Below are positions 16,595-26,678 of a stretch of 64,000 nt of DNA, in pieces. Position 1 is the first letter of the stretch, and every line of letters begins with the position of its first letter. A program made the translations under genes and the position numbers. The stretch spans positions 48,328 to 112,327 of the forward strand of contig JBMOKU010000022.1 of the NCBI GenBank assembly GCA_049324315.1. Reading direction: 5' to 3'. Below the pieces are notes generated by a model that had not been told where the DNA came from, made no database searches, and worked only from the letters and a program-made list of their open reading frames with translations. The stretch comes from JBMOKU01 sp049324315. Its GTDB lineage: Bacteria > Bacillota > Clostridia > Peptostreptococcales > Thermotaleaceae.

Positions 16595-17965
16595 CTACTT
16601 ATTTGAAAAAACCACTTCTATGGCATCCCGCAAAGAATTGGCTCCAATCAATTGAATTGGTTCATTCACCTGCAGCTTTTTCAAACTTTTTTCAGGCAAT
16701 ACACATTTTGTAAATCCCATCTTCGCTGCTTCCCGTATCATTTTTTCCGTATTGGATACAGTCCTTAATTCCCCCGTTAAACTGATTTCACCGATGGCAA
16801 TCATCGACGTGGTGCTGATCGGTATTCCTCTTACACTTGAAAATATGGCTAGCGCCACCCCCAAATCCGAAGATGTCCCCTCCAGTTTCAAACCTCCCAC
16901 CACATTGACATAAACATCTTGGTTTGCCAAAGGCACACCAACCTTTTTTTCTAAAACACCTAAAATTAAATTTAAACGATTACTATCTACACCAATGGAA
17001 GTTCTGCGGGCATATCCGAAACTGGTGGGAGCAACCAAAGCTTGTATCTCTACCAGCAAAGGCCTTGTACCCTCCAAACTGCAAATCACAATGGCACCCT
17101 CTGTATCATTCGTAATACCTTCCAAGAAAATAGCAGAGGGATTCCCGACTTCCAACAGCCCTTCCTCCCGCATTTCAAAAACGCCAATTTCACTAGTGGT
17201 GCCAAATCGGTTTTTTAGCGCCCGCACCACGCGAAATTCTTGACTCCTATCTCCATAAAAATGCAGTACCGTATCCACAAGATGTTCCAATATTCTAGGG
17301 CCAGCCAATTCACCGGTTTTGGTAACATGGGCCACAATAAAAACAGGAATCCCCTTTGTTTTGGCAACACGCATCACATTATTGGCACACTCCCTGACCT
17401 GAGAAACACTGCCGGGCGCCGAGGCTAAATCCGGCTTATATAAGGTCTGTATAGAGTCAATGATAACAAATGCAGGATTTAATTCATTAATATAGCCTTC
17501 AATAACATCCACATTCGTTTCCGACACAACCATTAATCGACCAGATAAAGCCTTTAGTCTTTCTGCCCTCATTTTAATCTGCTCTTCCGATTCTTCTCCC
17601 GAAACATATAGAACAACCCCGTAATGATCTGCAATAGAGCTTCCTGCCTGCAAAATAAGGGTGGATTTCCCTATCCCCGGTTCGCCGGAGATCAAAGTAA
17701 GGGAACCTTTTACCAATCCACCTCCCAAAACCCTGTTTAGCTCTCCAATCCGAGTATCCATCCTATGATAAATACCGGATTGAATGTCAATAATAGGCTG
17801 CGGCTTTCCGGAACTGACAATTGTCGGTGACTTTTTATACACTTCAGGTTTTTGATATTCTTCCACCATGGTATTCCATTTTCCGCACACACACTGTCCC
17901 AGCCATTTTGGACTCTCATTACCACACTCCTGGCACACGTAAACGGTTTTTGTTTTTTTCGCCAT
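16595..17965 (-). CDS. radA: DNA repair protein RadA
   Basis: RecA-like ATPase that processes recombination intermediates. The N-terminal zinc finger is CQECG...CVCGKW (residues 10-29). The Walker A is GEPGIGKST at about residue 94, the KNRFG motif is near residue 252, and a Lon-like domain forms the last ~160 residues (VGGLKLEGTSSDLGVALAI...). The length of 456 is typical. The ATG has AAGGAGG upstream. Confidence 0.97.
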   Translation of the reverse strand: MAKKTKTVYVCQECGNESPKWLGQCVCGKWNTMVEEYQKPEVYKKSPTIVSSGKPQPIIDIQSGIYHRMDTRIGELNRVLGGGLVKGSLTLISGEPGIGKSTLILQAGSSIADHYGVVLYVSGEESEEQIKMRAERLKALSGRLMVVSETNVDVIEGYINELNPAFVIIDSIQTLYKPDLASAPGSVSQVRECANNVMRVAKTKGIPVFIVAHVTKTGELAGPRILEHLVDTVLHFYGDRSQEFRVVRALKNRFGTTSEIGVFEMREEGLLEVGNPSAIFLEGITNDTEGAIVICSLEGTRPLLVEIQALVAPTSFGYARRTSIGVDSNRLNLILGVLEKKVGVPLANQDVYVNVVGGLKLEGTSSDLGVALAIFSSVRGIPISTTSMIAIGEISLTGELRTVSNTEKMIREAAKMGFTKCVLPEKSLKKLQVNEPIQLIGANSLRDAIEVVFSNK

Positions 17966-17977
17966 GTCATCCTCCTT

Positions 17978-18079
17978 ATAGATTTACACCTTTTAAATAT
18001 TATATAACCGTTGCGGTACGCCGAGGGCGGCGTCCCCTACAAAAGATAATATATTCTGTTCTAGAAGCGTATATCTTCA
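17978..18079 (+). repeat. Dispersed MITE-like element, copy E (type II core)
   Basis: The left end TAGATTTACACCTTTTAAA and right end TTCTAGAAGCGTATATCTT are inverted repeats. The central hairpin is ACGCCG-AGGG-CGGCGT, followed by CCCCTACAAAAGATAATATATTC. It lies directly upstream of radA. Confidence 0.8.
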
Positions 18080-18158
18080 TCATGAGTATTAGCCAATATC
18101 TTAAATTATTTTCATCTTTTTCTTTCATTTTACCACAACTAAAGAAATCGAACAAAGC

Positions 18159-18182
18159 GGGCGAACAATGTTCTCCCCTACA
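18159..18182. repeat. GGGCGAACA-type palindromic repeat
   Basis: Imperfect palindrome GGGCGAACA-ATG-TTCTCCC followed by CTACA, the same class as the hairpin at 4182-4204. It lies between copy E and the pyc terminator. Confidence 0.55.
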
Positions 18183-18229
18183 ATGATGTTACCCACAGAA
18201 GCTTTGCGCAAGCTATTGCCTTAACAAGA

Positions 18230-18256
18230 GCAAAAGCAGCCCTTTCGAGCTGCTTC
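18230..18256 (-). terminator. Intrinsic terminator of pyc
   Basis: Minus strand stem AAGCAGCTCGAAAGGGCTGCTT followed by TTGCTCTTG, immediately after the pyc stop. Confidence 0.75.
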
Positions 18257-18259
18257 AGT

Positions 18260-21200
18260 TTATTTAATCTTAGCTAGGAGCTGTCCTGTCTTTACCTGCT
18301 GTCCTTCTTCTACTAAAATTCGGTCAACAGTACCAGATATCGGCGCAAGGATGTTCGTTTCCATCTTCATGGCCTCTATAACAATGAGACTTTGTTTCTC
18401 CGTTACGGCATCGCCTTCCTTAACTTGGATCTTCACTACCGTACCAGGAATGGATGCACCAATTTCCTTTTTGTTATAAGGATCTGCCATAATCGTCGTA
18501 GTCTTGCTTAGTTTTTCTCCATATGCTTTGTCATAAATATCGATTTCTCTTCTATTTCCATTGACCTCAAAAATAACAGGTCGATAGCCTTCTTTATCCA
18601 TTTTCCCCACTTCAACCAATTTGACGATAAGGACTTTCCCTTCCTCCAGCTCAATTTCACTAGTTTCTCCTTCTTGAAGGCCATAGAAGAACACATGACT
18701 TTCCAGATTACTCAATTCACCATACACATCCAGAGACTTTAAATAATCTTCATACACCTTGGGATATAAAGCATAACTGAGAACATTTCGAATATTAGGA
18801 TCAGTCACTAACTCGTCTTTTAATTTCTCTGAGATCTTTTCAAAATCCATGGGCTCTAGGATTTCTCCAGGTCTGCAGGTTATAGGTTTTTCACCCTTTA
18901 GCACAAGCTCTTGCAGATCTTTCGGAAATCCTCCTACAGGCTGCCCCATCATCCCTTTAAAATACGATACTGCCGAATCAGGGAATGCTAGTTTTTTTCC
19001 TTTCTCTACGATATTTTCTTTTGTTAATCCATTCTTAACCATGAAGATAGCCATATCTCCTACAACTTTAGAGGAAGGCGTCACCTTAACAATATCTCCT
19101 AACAGTTCATTAACATCGCGATACATTTCCTTTACTTCATTGAACAAATGTCCCATCCCAAAGCTTTCGACTTGAGGCTTCAAATTGGAATACTGTCCTC
19201 CAGGAATCTCATAGCGATAGATTTCTGCCGAGCCAAACTTCAAACCGGATTCAAAAGGCTCATAAACCTTTCTTACATCCGTCCAATAGTCAGATATCTT
19301 CTGAATGTTTTTCAGTTCAATCCCAGTATCTCTTTCCGTATTCCACAGGGCTGCAACAATAGAGTTAAGCGCCGGTTGACTGGTTAACCCGGACATTGCG
19401 TTGAAGGCCGTGTCCACGATATCCACTCCAGCTTCCGCAGCCATCATCAGGGTAGCAATACCATTTCCACTGGTATCATGGGTATGAAGGTGAATCGGTA
19501 TAGATATTTCTTCTTTCAATGCTTTAATAAGTTTTTTAGCAGCATACGGTTTCAACAGTCCGGCCATATCTTTGATGGCAAGAATATGGGCTCCCATCTT
19601 TTCTATTTCCTTTGCTGTCTCTACATAATATTTGAGGGAGTATTTGTCTTTTCTACAATCCAAGATATCCCCCGTATAGCAGACACAGACTTCTGCAATC
19701 TTCCCTGTTTTTAATACTTCATCAACGGCAACTTCCATCCCCTTCAACCAGTTCAACGAATCAAATATTCTAAAAATATCAATCCCTTGGTTACCAGCTT
19801 CACGAACAAATTCCCGGATCACATTATCAGGATAGTTTGTATATCCAACACCATTGGAGCCTCGTAACAGCATTTGAAATAGAACGTTCGGTATCTTCGC
19901 TCTCAACGCCTGCAATCTTCTCCAAGGAGACTCCTTTAAAAATCTGTATGCCACATCATAAGTGGCTCCTCCCCACATTTCAAGAGAAAACAAATCCTTG
20001 CCATATAGAGCCGTTGCATCAGCTATCTTTACCATATCCTTTGTTCTAACCCTGGTAGCAACCAAAGATTGATGAGCATCACGATACGTCGTGTCTGTCA
20101 ACAACAGCTTCTTTTGATCCTTAACCCAGTCTACAACGCCCTGTACACCCTTTTCGTCAAACAACTGCTTCGTTCCCTTGAGTCGTTGGATTTCTTCAGG
20201 ATCAATATGCGGGACCATAGCCACATCATAGTCCTTTTTTGTCCCCTTGATCTCATTAACAATTTTTTCTCCGATATACTTCAATACCTTGGTTTCCTTA
20301 TCTCGCTTTACCCGGATATCGAAAAGTTCCGGTGTGTCCTCAATAAAACCGGTATCGCATTCACCCTTTAAGAATCTTGGATGATTTAGTACGTTAATCA
20401 GGAAAGCATCATTTGTTTTGACACCCTTTACAGCCAATTCCTTGATGGAACGTATGGCTTTACTGGCAGCATCTTCAAATGTTCTTGACCAAGATATAAC
20501 CTTAACCAACAAACTATCATAGTAAGGCGTAATGACAGAACCAGTATACCCATTGCCGCCATCCAATCGTATACCAAAGCCGGAACCTGTTCTATAAACA
20601 TCCAATTTTCCCGTATCCGGCGCGAAATTGTTCGCAGGATCTTCTGTCGTAATTCTACACTGTATCGAAAAACCGCTGCATCGAATATCTTCCTGCGAAG
20701 GGATTCCCACTTCTTTTGAATCCAAGGGATAACCTTGAGCGACCAGAATTTGACTTTGGACGATATCAATACCTGTGATCATTTCTGTTACTGTATGCTC
20801 AACCTGTATCCTAGGATTCATTTCAATAAAATAATGATTCCCGTCACGGTCCACCAAGAATTCCGCAGTACCGGCACTTTGATACTCAACGGCTTTTGCC
20901 AGTTTTATGGCGTCCTGACAAATTTTCTTTCTCAATTCATCCTCCATGGCAATAGCCGGTGCAAATTCAACAATTTTTTGGTGTCTTCTTTGAATAGAAC
21001 AGTCTCTTTCAAACAAATGAACAATATTACCATGGGTATCACCCAATATTTGAACCTCTATGTGTTTTGGTTTTTCCAGATATTTTTCAATAAAAACATC
21101 GTCGATTCCAAAAGCTTTTTTCGCCTCATTCTTGGCACTGTAAAGTTCTGACAGCAAGTCTTCTTCCCGATAAACAATCCGCATCCCTCTTCCACCGCCG

Positions 21201-21697
21201 CCTGCAGCAGCTTTCAACATAACAGGATAACCACAAGATTTTGCAAAGGAAAGTGCTTCTTCATCACTGGAGATTGGCTGATCAATCCCTGGCAGCGTTG
21301 GTACACCTACACGCTTTGCTAAAACCTTCGATTGAATTTTGTCCCCAAGACTTTCCATCATATGGCTTTTGGGTCCAATAAACACCAGACCAGCTTCTTC
21401 ACATTTCCTTGAAAACTCAGGATTCTCAGATAAGAATCCATAACCGGGATGGATGGCATCGACGCCTTTCTTTAATGCCAATTTAATGATTTCATCAATA
21501 CCTAGATACGCCTCAATAGGGCTCTTTTTCTCACCGATTAAGTATGATTCATCCGCCTTCGTTCGAAACAAAGCATATTTATCCTCTTTTGAATAAACAG
21601 CAACTGTTCTAATCCCCAACTCATGGCATGCACGAATGATTCTTATTGCAATTTCCCCTCTGTTTGCAACCAAAACTTTTTTGAATTTCCTAGTCAT
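18260..21697 (-). CDS. pyc: Pyruvate carboxylase
   Basis: ATP- and biotin-dependent conversion of pyruvate to oxaloacetate, which feeds aspartate-family synthesis including threonine. The 1145 residues contain all three parts: biotin carboxylase (KVLVANRGEIAIRI at the start, KAAAGGGGRGMRIV loop, EMNPRIQVEHTVTE), carboxyltransferase (LLTDTTYRDAHQSLVATRVRTKD, about residue 525; metal ligands in HTHDTSGNG) and the biotinyl domain at the end (VIEAMKMETNI, biotin on Lys). The ATG at 21695-21697 has GAGAGGTG upstream; the frame opens 21 codons earlier without a ribosome site. The neighbours thrB-thrC fit its anaplerotic role. Confidence 0.97.
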   Translation of the reverse strand: MTRKFKKVLVANRGEIAIRIIRACHELGIRTVAVYSKEDKYALFRTKADESYLIGEKKSPIEAYLGIDEIIKLALKKGVDAIHPGYGFLSENPEFSRKCEEAGLVFIGPKSHMMESLGDKIQSKVLAKRVGVPTLPGIDQPISSDEEALSFAKSCGYPVMLKAAAGGGGRGMRIVYREEDLLSELYSAKNEAKKAFGIDDVFIEKYLEKPKHIEVQILGDTHGNIVHLFERDCSIQRRHQKIVEFAPAIAMEDELRKKICQDAIKLAKAVEYQSAGTAEFLVDRDGNHYFIEMNPRIQVEHTVTEMITGIDIVQSQILVAQGYPLDSKEVGIPSQEDIRCSGFSIQCRITTEDPANNFAPDTGKLDVYRTGSGFGIRLDGGNGYTGSVITPYYDSLLVKVISWSRTFEDAASKAIRSIKELAVKGVKTNDAFLINVLNHPRFLKGECDTGFIEDTPELFDIRVKRDKETKVLKYIGEKIVNEIKGTKKDYDVAMVPHIDPEEIQRLKGTKQLFDEKGVQGVVDWVKDQKKLLLTDTTYRDAHQSLVATRVRTKDMVKIADATALYGKDLFSLEMWGGATYDVAYRFLKESPWRRLQALRAKIPNVLFQMLLRGSNGVGYTNYPDNVIREFVREAGNQGIDIFRIFDSLNWLKGMEVAVDEVLKTGKIAEVCVCYTGDILDCRKDKYSLKYYVETAKEIEKMGAHILAIKDMAGLLKPYAAKKLIKALKEEISIPIHLHTHDTSGNGIATLMMAAEAGVDIVDTAFNAMSGLTSQPALNSIVAALWNTERDTGIELKNIQKISDYWTDVRKVYEPFESGLKFGSAEIYRYEIPGGQYSNLKPQVESFGMGHLFNEVKEMYRDVNELLGDIVKVTPSSKVVGDMAIFMVKNGLTKENIVEKGKKLAFPDSAVSYFKGMMGQPVGGFPKDLQELVLKGEKPITCRPGEILEPMDFEKISEKLKDELVTDPNIRNVLSYALYPKVYEDYLKSLDVYGELSNLESHVFFYGLQEGETSEIELEEGKVLIVKLVEVGKMDKEGYRPVIFEVNGNRREIDIYDKAYGEKLSKTTTIMADPYNKKEIGASIPGTVVKIQVKEGDAVTEKQSLIVIEAMKMETNILAPISGTVDRILVEEGQQVKTGQLLAKIK

Positions 21698-21761
21698 GTT
21701 ACACCTCTCCATTGGATTTTTTCTGATACAAAAGCATACCCTTGCCATCAAACGATTCAAG

Positions 21762-22045
21762 AAATCCCGTTTCCCTTATGCAGATCATCCATTTAATCCT
21801 TGCATTATTTTAATCAATGTGGAGGATGATTGTCACTGAATATTTAATCATATTTGATGTATATATATTCTAATCTTATTATTTTTTTGCTGCTTGTCAC
21901 ATCAAATAACTAAATTTTATGCATAAGTATTTTATCCTTGATTATACATTCATATCATTTCCCCTGTCAACAATTTTAAAAAATTTTTTCGTATTGTAGT
22001 TTTATTTTTGAGTAGTTTTCTCTAAATCCAGGAAACCTTTTGCCT
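21762..22045. other. AT-rich spacer upstream of pyc
   Basis: A stretch of about 290 bases between pyc and the thrB terminator. It is very AT-rich and must hold the pyc promoter on the minus strand. I see no gene, T-box or recognisable riboswitch in it. Confidence 0.5.
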
Positions 22046-22088
22046 AAAACAAAACACCGAGTTACTGTTTTTCAGAAACCCGGTGTTC
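22046..22088 (-). terminator. Intrinsic terminator of thrC-thrB
   Basis: Minus strand stem AACACCGGGTT-(14 nt)-AACTCGGTGTT followed by TTGTTTT. Confidence 0.8.
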
Positions 22089-22091
22089 TCA

Positions 22092-22970
22092 TCAGACAAC
22101 TTGCATTCCATCTTGATCTGCTTCCAAGACGCTTACGCGCCAGCCGCCATTGATGGTCTCCAAAAAGCTGTCCATTCCTGTTTTAAAGTCTGTGTTATCC
22201 TTATCGATCATGATAAGAAGCGTAGAGCCTGATCCGCTGATTACCTCAGCCAATGAACCCAGCTTCCTTGCTTGCTGAAAAATATCTTCCATTTGAGGAA
22301 TCAATTTACCTCTGTATGGTTGGTGAATTCTGTCTTCCGTGGCAATCCTCAGCTTTTCTAATTCACCGTTATGGAGAGCAGAAATAAGCATCGCAGCCCT
22401 TGAAAGGTTAAATACACAATCCGCCTTTGAATATTGAACAGGAAGTACCCTTCTTGCTTCGCTGGTTGATAATACAAATTCCGGAATCAGTACAGCAAAG
22501 GTTAGGTTTTCAGGAATCTTCACTTTAGAATAGGTTACCTGTCCTTGATGAACAGATACAGTTAGACCACCCACTACCGCAGGTACGATATTGTCAGGAT
22601 GCCCCTCTATTTCTGTACCGATCCGTATCATATCATCAACACACAGTGCCTTTCCCGTCAACCGATTGGCTATACCGATTCCTGCTGCTATACAGGCGGC
22701 GCTGCTTCCCAACCCTCTACTCATAGGAATATTGGATGCAGTCAATGTAATCCTGCAGTCTCTTATGGGAGCATCTAACTGTTGGTATACCCTTTTCATC
22801 CCCTGATAAATCAAGTTCTCCTCCAATGGAATACCTTCGCAGCCTCTTATTTCTAAGTCTCCTTTAATTTCTTCTACTTGTATCTCATTGTATAATCGCA
22901 GTGCCATGCCCAATGCATCGAAGCCTGGCCCCAGGTTTGCCGTTGTAGCCGGCACTCTCACTCTAAACAT
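22092..22970 (-). CDS. thrB: Homoserine kinase
   Basis: GHMP-family kinase that phosphorylates homoserine before threonine synthase. The opening VRVPATTANLGPGFD and the ATP loop IPMSRGLGSSAACIAAG (about residue 85) are diagnostic, and the C-terminal GSGSTLLIMID is the third GHMP motif. The ATG at 22968-22970 has GGAGGG 6 nt upstream. It starts 16 nt after thrC and forms an operon with it. Confidence 0.95.
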   Translation of the reverse strand: MFRVRVPATTANLGPGFDALGMALRLYNEIQVEEIKGDLEIRGCEGIPLEENLIYQGMKRVYQQLDAPIRDCRITLTASNIPMSRGLGSSAACIAAGIGIANRLTGKALCVDDMIRIGTEIEGHPDNIVPAVVGGLTVSVHQGQVTYSKVKIPENLTFAVLIPEFVLSTSEARRVLPVQYSKADCVFNLSRAAMLISALHNGELEKLRIATEDRIHQPYRGKLIPQMEDIFQQARKLGSLAEVISGSGSTLLIMIDKDNTDFKTGMDSFLETINGGWRVSVLEADQDGMQVV

Positions 22971-22986
22971 ATGTCCCTCCAAAAAT

Positions 22987-24039
22987 TTATCGGATAATTT
23001 CCTGTTCTATCGTTGATAATTCAGCCTTCAGCTCTTTGATATCACCACCCATTTCAACAGCTATATCCGGGTCTTTCAGTCCATTTCCGGTCAAGATGCA
23101 AACAACCTTCTTACCTTTTTCTAATTTGCCTTCATTATAAAGCTTGTATATTCCAGCTACGGATATACAGGAAGCAGGCTCGGCAAATATCCCTTCTTTG
23201 CTTGCGATCATACGGTATGCTTCCATGATCTCCTCATCTGTTATTTTATTGATCATGCCTTGAGATTCATTCAGTGCCGCCACTGCTTTATCCCAACTGG
23301 CCGGATTGCCAATTCGAATAGCCGTAGCCAGCGTTTCTGGATTTTCGAAAACACGGTTTTCTACAATAGGCGCTGCTCCCGATGCCTGAAAGCCTAGGAG
23401 CTTTGGTAGTTGATCTATTTTTTCATGGCCTTTAAATTCTTTAAAGCCTTTCCAATAGGCTGTAATATTTCCGGCATTCCCTACCGGTATGGATAGATAA
23501 TCCGGTGCCTGCCCAAGCTGTTCGCATATTTCAAAGGCTCCTGTCTTTTGCCCTTCAATACGATAGGGATTAATAGAATTCACCAAAGTAATCGGATGGT
23601 TTTCAGATATTTCTTTCACCATGTTCAGTGCATCATCAAAATTCCCATCAATGGCTATGATTTCTGCGCCATATGCAATGGCTTGTGCCAGCTTACCCAT
23701 GGCAATTTTTTTGCTTGGTATAATAACGATACAGCGAATCCCTGCCTTTGCAGCAAAAGCTGCTGCAGATGCCGATGTGTTACCGGTGGAAGCACATATG
23801 ATCGCTTTTGCCCCTTCTTCTACAGCCTTTGTGACTGCCATGGTCATGCCGCGATCTTTAAAGGAACCCGTAGGATTCAAGCCTTCATACTTTAAGTAAA
23901 TTTCAAGACCAGGCATTTCCTTTTCAAGATTTTCTGCACGAATCAGTGGTGTATTTCCTTCGCACAGCGTTATTGCTTTGGTTTTTTCCGTAACCGGTAA
24001 ATAACCTTTATATTGATGAATTAAACCTTGCCATCTCAT
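22987..24039 (-). CDS. thrC: Threonine synthase
   Basis: PLP enzyme converting phosphohomoserine to threonine. The PLP Lys lies in NPTGSFKDRGM (about residue 60). CASTGNTSASAAAFAAKAG and the PLP-phosphate loop SIPVGNAGNITAY are present, and the C-terminal ILTGNGLKDP closes the domain. The length of 350 is that of the short bacterial type (as in Bacillus). It lies upstream of thrB and downstream of an ACT-domain regulator-like gene. Confidence 0.95.
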   Translation of the reverse strand: MRWQGLIHQYKGYLPVTEKTKAITLCEGNTPLIRAENLEKEMPGLEIYLKYEGLNPTGSFKDRGMTMAVTKAVEEGAKAIICASTGNTSASAAAFAAKAGIRCIVIIPSKKIAMGKLAQAIAYGAEIIAIDGNFDDALNMVKEISENHPITLVNSINPYRIEGQKTGAFEICEQLGQAPDYLSIPVGNAGNITAYWKGFKEFKGHEKIDQLPKLLGFQASGAAPIVENRVFENPETLATAIRIGNPASWDKAVAALNESQGMINKITDEEIMEAYRMIASKEGIFAEPASCISVAGIYKLYNEGKLEKGKKVVCILTGNGLKDPDIAVEMGGDIKELKAELSTIEQEIIR

Positions 24040-24126
24040 TTCATAATCCCCGCCTTTTCTCTTAATTTTTTGATGATTTTATTTCTAAATGAATATTGAT
24101 CTGTAATAGTAATATCTACACTGCTA

Positions 24127-24231
24127 TTCGGTTAGAAGTTAGACGTTAGACGCTTTCGGGTCTATCTAAAAAGCATTTAAATCATGTAGACCATAAAGCC
24201 CGACATGCATACCTCTAACGTCTAACCCGTT
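24127..24231. repeat. Inverted repeat GTTAGACGTTAGA ... TCTAACGTCTAAC
   Basis: Two arms at about 24137-24149 and 24213-24225 can pair perfectly over 13 bases around a ~60-nt loop, in the spacer between the ACT protein and thrC. It is of unknown role, possibly an extragenic palindrome or mRNA hairpin. Confidence 0.55.
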
Positions 24232-24299
24232 GTATTTCTACCTTTTCGTTTCTAAAAAAACAACGCAGATATTTCAATTTTATAGTCATATATCCATAC

Positions 24300-24740
24300 C
24301 TATTCAATAGCAATTAATTCCACCTTAGCAACACCCTTTAAACTCTTTAATTCTTCCAACAATTGATCGATGGTAACCACCATTCCGGATATATCCAGGG
24401 TAACACTGACATTGGCAATGTCATGTATGGGAATGTCTTGATTGATAGTTAGAATATTAACACCATAATAGGCAAGCTTGTTCAGCAAATTTGATAAGAC
24501 CCCCGGCACATGATTTAACAGGAAAGTGATAATCACCTTTTGACCCGTTGAATCATCAGAGGGAGAAAAAATATAGTCTTTATATTTATAAAAAGTACTC
24601 CTGCTGATACCTACCCACTGCGTAGCTTCTGTAATACCCTTTACCTTACCAATCCGAAGCAGTTCCTTGGCTTCCAAGACTTTTTCATAAATATCCGGAA
24701 GAATTTCTGTATCAATAATTAAAAATTTCTTTTGAGACAT
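24300..24740 (-). CDS. ACT-domain protein, PheB/YszB (UPF0735) type
   Basis: The 146-residue protein has an N-terminal helix-turn-helix-like part (ITEATQWVGISRSTFYKYKDYIF, residues 37-59) and a C-terminal ACT domain (VIITFLLNHVPGVLSNLLNKLAYYGVNILTINQ... region, about residues 70-145). ACT domains bind amino acids. Bacillus PheB (YszB) has the same layout. Its place ahead of thrC-thrB suggests a sensor of threonine or a related amino acid, which is an inference. The ATG has AGGAGG 6 nt upstream. Confidence 0.85.
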   Translation of the reverse strand: MSQKKFLIIDTEILPDIYEKVLEAKELLRIGKVKGITEATQWVGISRSTFYKYKDYIFSPSDDSTGQKVIITFLLNHVPGVLSNLLNKLAYYGVNILTINQDIPIHDIANVSVTLDISGMVVTIDQLLEELKSLKGVAKVELIAIE

Positions 24741-24934
24741 GCCACTCCTCCTTTTGTTCGTATTTCAGCAACATTTGTTCTTATATCAAGCACTATAGAT
24801 AAAATCATAACATAAATATATACTGTATACAACCTCTTTTGCACTGGTTTTTCTGTGACAAACAATATTTTTACTACCCTTTCATATAATATTATATCTT
24901 ACTTCTATTTTTTGAAAGTAAAGGAGGCCCCTTT

Positions 24935-25678
24935 ATGAATCATTATCGCAACGATTCTTATCGTTTTTACCGTTTCCCCGTTTCATTGCAAGACACACCG
25001 TCCCCTGATTATCTTTTATTGTACGAAGATAGAAATAAGTATCAAACCCTCGTAAACATCATACGATATAGCAAAGCCTTTGGTACCTGGCTGTGTATCT
25101 ATGCAAAATTATATACCGGTTATACAGGTATTAAGTTCTATAATCAGTACTGGAATGCAGTCAATCAAAAAGTGTTGGTACTCTACAGCGAGCCTGCCGG
25201 TTCTGGCGGATTTATCTCTTATACCGTTTTAGGTGAAGAAGACGGGCAGATTGTTGAGTACATCTCTCAAGAAAATATTTTCTCCGGTACCGTATTCTTT
25301 CAAGACAATCAATTGATTCAGGGATCCGGCAATCAATTCAAGGTCTGGAAAAAGATCAATGATCAATTTGTACTAGAACCTTATCATATGCCCCAGTATC
25401 CAGATGCTCTCGTTATCTCCTATAGTATACCCAATGAAAATACCGTAGTCATCGACAAAACCCAATATACTGTCCCGGTAGGAGCAGTTATCCAGTTTAT
25501 TCGTGAAGATTTCAATGATATTCCTGAAAGGCTGATGTTTTCCAGCAATCCACCCTGTATTGAATTTATCCAGTTCGCAACATTCCGGGTTACTTGTAAG
25601 ACAAAAATGACCACCACCATCGTCCCTGATGCCTATAATTGGGATGGGGCTAAAAATGTCATCATTACAGCACAATAA
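24935..25678 (+). CDS. Protein of unknown function, 247 residues
   Basis: I do not recognise a family. The gene has a strong ribosome site (AAAGGAGG, 9 nt before ATG) and convincing codon use. The protein has no signal peptide or membrane segment. It is rich in aromatic residues and beta-type stretches (for example YTGYTGIKFYNQYWNAVN and FRVTCKTKMTTTIVPDAYNW), which suggests a beta-sandwich or repeat fold. It stands alone on the plus strand between the divergent ACT gene and the convergent CPBP gene, so it has its own promoter. Confidence 0.7.
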   Translation: MNHYRNDSYRFYRFPVSLQDTPSPDYLLLYEDRNKYQTLVNIIRYSKAFGTWLCIYAKLYTGYTGIKFYNQYWNAVNQKVLVLYSEPAGSGGFISYTVLGEEDGQIVEYISQENIFSGTVFFQDNQLIQGSGNQFKVWKKINDQFVLEPYHMPQYPDALVISYSIPNENTVVIDKTQYTVPVGAVIQFIREDFNDIPERLMFSSNPPCIEFIQFATFRVTCKTKMTTTIVPDAYNWDGAKNVIITAQ

Positions 25679-25690
25679 ACTATCTTATGC

Positions 25691-25719
25691 AAAAGGTACA
25701 CCATCGTGGTGTACCTTAT
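25691..25719. terminator. Bidirectional terminator between convergent genes
   Basis: Perfect palindrome AAGGTACACCATCGTGGTGTACCTT at 25693-25717. The right arm touches the stop codon of the convergent CPBP gene. Confidence 0.65.
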
Positions 25720-26531
25720 GATATAAAAGTCTGCCCGAAAAACATCATGGCTATGTTAAATACAGCATGCACCAGTATGCAGCTTTCTACACCATATTTC
25801 TGAAACAATACCCCCAGTCCAATCCCCAAAGGAAAAATCTGCATCACTTTCACCCATTGGGGATCCAAGGTATTGGCATGGCCAAAAGTCCATAGAATTG
25901 CAGTGAATAAGATGGAAATCCAGTAGGTCTTCTGAACATTGAATTCGAAAAGCTTAGCAATATAGTTTTGTACCCCCAAGCGATAGATGATCTCCTCGCA
26001 GAAGGCAATTTCTATAAGCATCAACGCAGCCAGTCCTGATACCTTTGCATCTATTTGGTAAATATCTCTTTTCATTGTAACAATTTCACCAAATCCTGGC
26101 CCTAGTCTAGGTGATGTCACCGCAAACAACAGCATGGAAAAACCAATGGTGAAAGCTGCCATTCCTAAAGATGTATATAAATACTTCTTCGTAATCATTT
26201 TCTTCACAGAATCGCCTGAAGCGATGCCGCGGATAATGGGAAATCCTTTGAGATTTAAGTCCGTACAGCAAAATAGTCCCACACAAGCAAATACAATCAC
26301 CTTGCAAAATGTTATAAAGCTTAATAGCAATAAATGTGTGAATGGTATCTCCCCATCAATCCCCAGACAATATCCTGCTACAAAAATATCTAAAGCAATC
26401 ACAAAACCGCCTATGATCATGCCATATTTCAGAAAGGGTCTTATCTCTTTTTTATACCTGAAAAATTCTATAAAAATGACGTATCCTACAATAAACATAC
26501 CGAGTATATATACTTTTGCGAATACACCCAT
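25716..26531 (-). CDS. CPBP family intramembrane metalloprotease
   Basis: Multi-pass membrane protein of 271 residues with about seven hydrophobic segments. The CPBP (CAAX protease/bacteriocin-processing) motifs are visible: EIAFCEEIIYRLGVQNY (EExxxR form, about residue 172), a His in TFGHANTL and a His in ILVHAVFNIAMMF near the C-terminus. Members process peptides within membranes or act in self-immunity; the substrate here is unknown. The ATG has AGGGGGG upstream. It lies upstream of pyc-thr genes and downstream of lepB. Confidence 0.85.
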   Translation of the reverse strand: MGVFAKVYILGMFIVGYVIFIEFFRYKKEIRPFLKYGMIIGGFVIALDIFVAGYCLGIDGEIPFTHLLLLSFITFCKVIVFACVGLFCCTDLNLKGFPIIRGIASGDSVKKMITKKYLYTSLGMAAFTIGFSMLLFAVTSPRLGPGFGEIVTMKRDIYQIDAKVSGLAALMLIEIAFCEEIIYRLGVQNYIAKLFEFNVQKTYWISILFTAILWTFGHANTLDPQWVKVMQIFPLGIGLGVLFQKYGVESCILVHAVFNIAMMFFGQTFIS

Positions 26532-26678
26532 AATAAGCCCCCCTGATCTGGCGGAATCTACCGAAAGACTTCCATATATTTTTTTAAATACCTGCTGCTT
26601 TTATGAATTTATTTTTCGCCTTTGGAAAAACAAAACAGCATATCTATAGGATATACTGTTTACCATGCTATGCCACTT

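Noticed and set aside
5067..18079. Evenly spread repeats considered as a CRISPR array
   Set aside because: Copies are kilobases apart, in different intergenic spaces, and the units are ~100 bp with terminal inverted repeats. There are no spacers and no cas genes.
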